Below are positions 41,418-43,965 of a DNA stretch of 43,965 nucleotides, piece by piece. Below the pieces are notes generated by a model, which was not told where the DNA came from, did no database searches, and worked only from the letters and a program-made list of their open reading frames with translations. Positions within the stretch are counted from its first letter, which is position 1. The number at the start of each line of letters is the position of its first letter. Both the position numbers and the translations under genes were made by a program. This stretch comes from Candidatus Latescibacterota bacterium. Lineage in GTDB: Bacteria > Latescibacterota > Latescibacteria > Latescibacterales > Latescibacteraceae. Location of the stretch: positions 1 to 43,965 of the forward strand of contig JAFGMP010000191.1 of assembly GCA_016927495.1 (NCBI GenBank), read 5' to 3'.

Positions 41418-41690
41418 GTGAAAGAAGTTCAACTGCGCAAGTGGCACCGTAATGTTGGCATAACAGCGGGAGTTTTTATTTTTTTACAGGCTTTAACCGG
41501 CGTTGTTCTTACTATCGAGGATTTACTCGGCGCTTACTGGGGTGGAATCGTACACAGTATTCACCGGCAGTACGGCCTTCCGGGGCACATCTACCGATTG
41601 GTTTCGGGAATAGGGCTTATATTTATGGTAGTGACCGGTTTATGGCTCTGGTCAATGGTGCACAGCAGGATGTCGAAACGGCAAAAATGA
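41418..41690 (+). CDS. Small PepSY-type membrane protein (90 aa)
   Basis: This 90-residue protein has two or three hydrophobic segments, starts MKEVQLRKWHRNVGITAGVF and contains HSIHRQYG and HIYRLVSG before its last span (IGLIFMVVTGLWLWSM). The K-W-H-R-x-x-G start and the histidine pairs are typical of the PepSY-associated membrane family, whose members often relate to iron reduction or haem. The GTG at 41418 follows CAGGAGGATCATT. It is the third gene in the DUF362-permease unit. Confidence 0.75.
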   Translation: MKEVQLRKWHRNVGITAGVFIFLQALTGVVLTIEDLLGAYWGGIVHSIHRQYGLPGHIYRLVSGIGLIFMVVTGLWLWSMVHSRMSKRQK

Positions 41691-41738
41691 TGAAGACTGA
41701 TTAATCAAATATGATTAGGATTATTGATCATTCGAAAA

Positions 41739-41773
41739 GATTGCTTCGTCATTTTTTTCCTCGCAATGACAGA
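41739..41773 (+). repeat. Dispersed repeat GATTGCTTCGTC...CTCGCAATGACAG, copy 3
   Basis: This copy begins AGATTGCTTCGTCATTTTTT and ends CCTCGCAATGACAG, in the same orientation as the copies at 17882 and 30689. It lies between the PepSY-type gene and the heparinase-family gene. Confidence 0.8.
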
Positions 41774-41875
41774 CAGATCGAATACAAATTTTAAATACAG
41801 TATTCTGTCTGATCTATTACAGTGCAAACTTAAGTAAAAATATAAAAAAAACCTCAGTAACATATGGAGTAACCA

Positions 41876-43965
41876 ATGCCCGATTATCATAAATTGAAAA
41901 TAATATCATTGTTTATTCTGGTGATGAACCTTAGTGTGTTTTCAAGTCGCGCCGAAATTCCTCATGCTCCCGTTCCATCCGAACTGAAATCAATACTTCG
42001 AATCGATCATCCGCGTATCTTTTTCAACATCGACAGTTTCCCGGCGGTAAAATCCCGTACGCTCAATGAAGATGCAGGAATTTTCAACGACATGAAGGCA
42101 CGAATAGACAAGCTTGCCACCACTGAGTTTGAATCGAAAGATTACGGCATACAGGCATCGGAAGCTGCATTTGTGTGGCTGGTCACCGGAGACGATACAT
42201 ACCTCCGGCTTGCGAAAAAACTGCTCGAAACAAGCATTGCATACTACCATGAATGTTATGCGCAGCAGAAACCGGTGGACTGGTATGCTTACTCGCGAAT
42301 ATGTGCCTGGGCGGCATACGACTGGATGTTTAACCGTCTAACTGACACAGAGAGAAAAGCTCTCGGTGTGTCGTTTCTCGATGCGGTGGAACAGGTTCAG
42401 CCCACGGATACCCGTCACTATTTCTATCCTCAGGAAAACTGGTCGGGTTACACCACAGGCTTTTACGGCAACCGGTCACTCTTATGGTATGCCGGGCTTG
42501 CCACCTATGGTGAGAATATCGATGACCGCGGCGAATGGTTTCTCGCCGAGGGATACCGTCTGAACATGGAACTCCTTAATCACCGTCGCAAAGGGGCAGG
42601 CGATGACGGCGGTTCGGCGACAGCTTCCCAGAATTACGCCATGGCTGCATACCCCTGGTCGGAGTTCAACTTTTTCCATACCTTCCGATCGGCCACGGGG
42701 GAAAATATAGCTCTTGACTGGCCGCATGCATCGTACCTGCCCGGCTACCTGTACTGGAACATGCTGCCGGGACAGCGTGAATTCGGTGTTGGCGATGCTT
42801 ATCACTCCACCAATGTAATCAGCCTGAGTCAGATGAGGAGCCACCTTCTGCAGATAATCCACTTTTTCGGCGACAGCAATCCTGAATGTGCGGCGTTCGC
42901 CCGCTGGATGATGAGTCAGGTGCCCGAAGGCAATTTCGGCAGAATACCATTCACCCCGTTTCTGCTCACCGAACGTCACGAGGACCTTAAACCGATCGGG
43001 CCTGCGGAGGTCATGCCCTGTGCCCGTCACTTTGAAAATATGGGGCAGGTATTTTTCAGGTCGGGTTCCGGCGAAAACGACACCTACACACTGCTCATGT
43101 CCGGCGGTATGCTCGAACAGCACAAACACTTCGACAACAACCATTTCGCCATCTTCAAAAGAGGATTTCTTGCGCTCGACACCGGTTCCCGTCCCCACAG
43201 CCTTCACACCCAGAATTACTATCCGCGGACAGTCGCCCATAACTGCATTCTGATTGATATGCCGGGTGAGCAGCTTCCTGTGTATGTCGATGTTGGCGCA
43301 GGCGGCGGCCAGCGCTGGGGAGCGCCTGCGCCTGAGGAAGAAGACCGTCCCGTGCCCAATGACGGCGGCCAGTATAAGCTTCTCGGCTCGAAAATCGTGG
43401 CGTTCGAGACAAAAGACGATTACTCGTATGCGGCAGGTGATGCGACGGAAAGTTATTCACCCGAAAAATGCAAACTGGCACTCCGTCAGTTTGTTTTTCT
43501 TTATCCGGACTACTTTGTGATATTCGATCGTGTTGTCTCGACCGATCCCGGTTATAAAAAATCATGGCTGCTCCATACCGCGACGGAACCGGATATCAGG
43601 AGCGATACATTTTCGGCATCACAGGAACAGGGTAAACTCTTTGCACGGACGTTGCTGCCGCAGCAGACTGACATCGTCAAAATCGGCGGCCCCGGTAAGC
43701 AGTTTTGGGTGGACGGCCACAATTACGCCATGCCGAAAGGCCATGCGACACCGGACTCGACGCAGTTACTCGGCCAGTGGCGAATTGAAGTCAGCCCGAA
43801 GAAAGAGAGCACCCAGGATTACTTTCTGCACTTTATCCAGGCTGGTGACCAAAGTCTTGGCAGAATGGTCGATTCCGGGCTTATCCGTGACGGGTCGCAG
43901 GTCGGTGTCCGTTTTACCGATGGATCAAAAGCGTGGGAGGTGTTGTTCGGAACGAAGGGTGACGC
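41876..43965 (+). CDS. Secreted heparinase II/III-family lyase-like protein (3' truncated)
   Basis: The frame starts at ATG 41876, six bases after GGAG, and stays open to the last base: 696 codons plus two bases. It begins with a signal sequence (MPDYHKLKIISLFILVMNLS). An alpha-barrel-like part follows, with RIFFNIDSFPAVKSR near the start and a run of aromatic residues in WYAYSRICAWAAYDWMF. The heparinase II/III-type sheet domain begins near HFENMGQVFFRSG and has the strong block MLEQHKHFDNNHFAIFKRG then YYPRTVAHNCILID. Such proteins are usually polysaccharide lyases for uronate glycans acting outside the cytoplasm. The substrate and the C-terminus are unknown. A long minus-strand frame inside it is a shadow. 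Confidence 0.85.
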   Translation, partial: MPDYHKLKIISLFILVMNLSVFSSRAEIPHAPVPSELKSILRIDHPRIFFNIDSFPAVKSRTLNEDAGIFNDMKARIDKLATTEFESKDYGIQASEAAFVWLVTGDDTYLRLAKKLLETSIAYYHECYAQQKPVDWYAYSRICAWAAYDWMFNRLTDTERKALGVSFLDAVEQVQPTDTRHYFYPQENWSGYTTGFYGNRSLLWYAGLATYGENIDDRGEWFLAEGYRLNMELLNHRRKGAGDDGGSATASQNYAMAAYPWSEFNFFHTFRSATGENIALDWPHASYLPGYLYWNMLPGQREFGVGDAYHSTNVISLSQMRSHLLQIIHFFGDSNPECAAFARWMMSQVPEGNFGRIPFTPFLLTERHEDLKPIGPAEVMPCARHFENMGQVFFRSGSGENDTYTLLMSGGMLEQHKHFDNNHFAIFKRGFLALDTGSRPHSLHTQNYYPRTVAHNCILIDMPGEQLPVYVDVGAGGGQRWGAPAPEEEDRPVPNDGGQYKLLGSKIVAFETKDDYSYAAGDATESYSPEKCKLALRQFVFLYPDYFVIFDRVVSTDPGYKKSWLLHTATEPDIRSDTFSASQEQGKLFARTLLPQQTDIVKIGGPGKQFWVDGHNYAMPKGHATPDSTQLLGQWRIEVSPKKESTQDYFLHFIQAGDQSLGRMVDSGLIRDGSQVGVRFTDGSKAWEVLFGTKGD

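Noticed and set aside
42482..43240. A 252-codon open frame on the minus strand.
   Set aside because: It lies fully inside the heparinase-family gene, whose plus-strand frame is open over 2 kb and carries clear family motifs. The minus frame is a shadow.

Overview
The window looks like a chromosomal segment of a Gram-negative, probably anaerobic or facultative environmental bacterium. The outer-membrane/periplasm signs are a periplasmic PpiD/SurA-type foldase, lipoboxes on a YkuD transpeptidase and on a sugar-binding-type protein, and a secreted heparinase-family lyase. A bacillithiol gene (bshC), a MetF-MetV fusion, an MttB-family protein and several classes of short dispersed repeats would fit an uncultured member of the FCB/Latescibacterota/KSB1-like lineages, but this placement is inference and weak. 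No rRNA, tRNA, CRISPR array, phage or transposase gene was seen.

Region 1 (1-11260). A truncated peptidyl-prolyl isomerase gene meets, through a bidirectional terminator, a tightly coupled minus-strand operon: CHASE2-adenylate cyclase, SAM hydroxide adenosyltransferase (DUF62), class I methyltransferase, bshC. Next come an RraA-like gene with its own terminator, a MetF-MetV fusion, and a convergent pair of minus-strand genes (methyltransferase paralogous to the first, then a metallo-beta-lactamase-fold hydrolase).

Region 2 (11320-17583). One minus-strand operon holds the whole route from aspartate to threonine: hom, thrC, two very small membrane-protein genes, a phosphoglycerate-mutase-like gene in the place of homoserine kinase, lysC and asd, ending at a strong terminator. 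The two small genes (49 and 43 codons) are too short for ordinary gene calling and are the least expected part of the operon.

Region 3 (17994-26161). A NhaC-type antiporter is followed by a repeat-rich spacer and a plus-strand locus made of a YtrA-type GntR regulator with a perfect palindromic operator over its -10 box, one ABC ATPase and five related membrane proteins sharing the same C-terminal tail. The third of these is interrupted by one in-frame TAA. Paired hairpin repeats separate the membrane genes. A YkuD-type lipoprotein transpeptidase follows.

Region 4 (26176-37295). Two possible tiny genes, glnD, a secreted DUF4861-type protein, and then a minus-strand operon: MttB-family protein, AraF-, AraG- and AraH-like transporter, and a HemL-like aminotransferase. 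The AraF-like protein has lost several residues that bind arabinose in E. coli AraF, so the transporter probably carries something else.

Region 5 (37296-43965). A secreted glycine-rich protein and a DUF362 protein are divergently transcribed from a spacer with two matching TCGACA-N4-TGTCGA palindromes. Downstream lie an ArsP/DUF318-type permease, a small PepSY-type membrane protein, and a heparinase II/III-family protein that runs off the end of the window.
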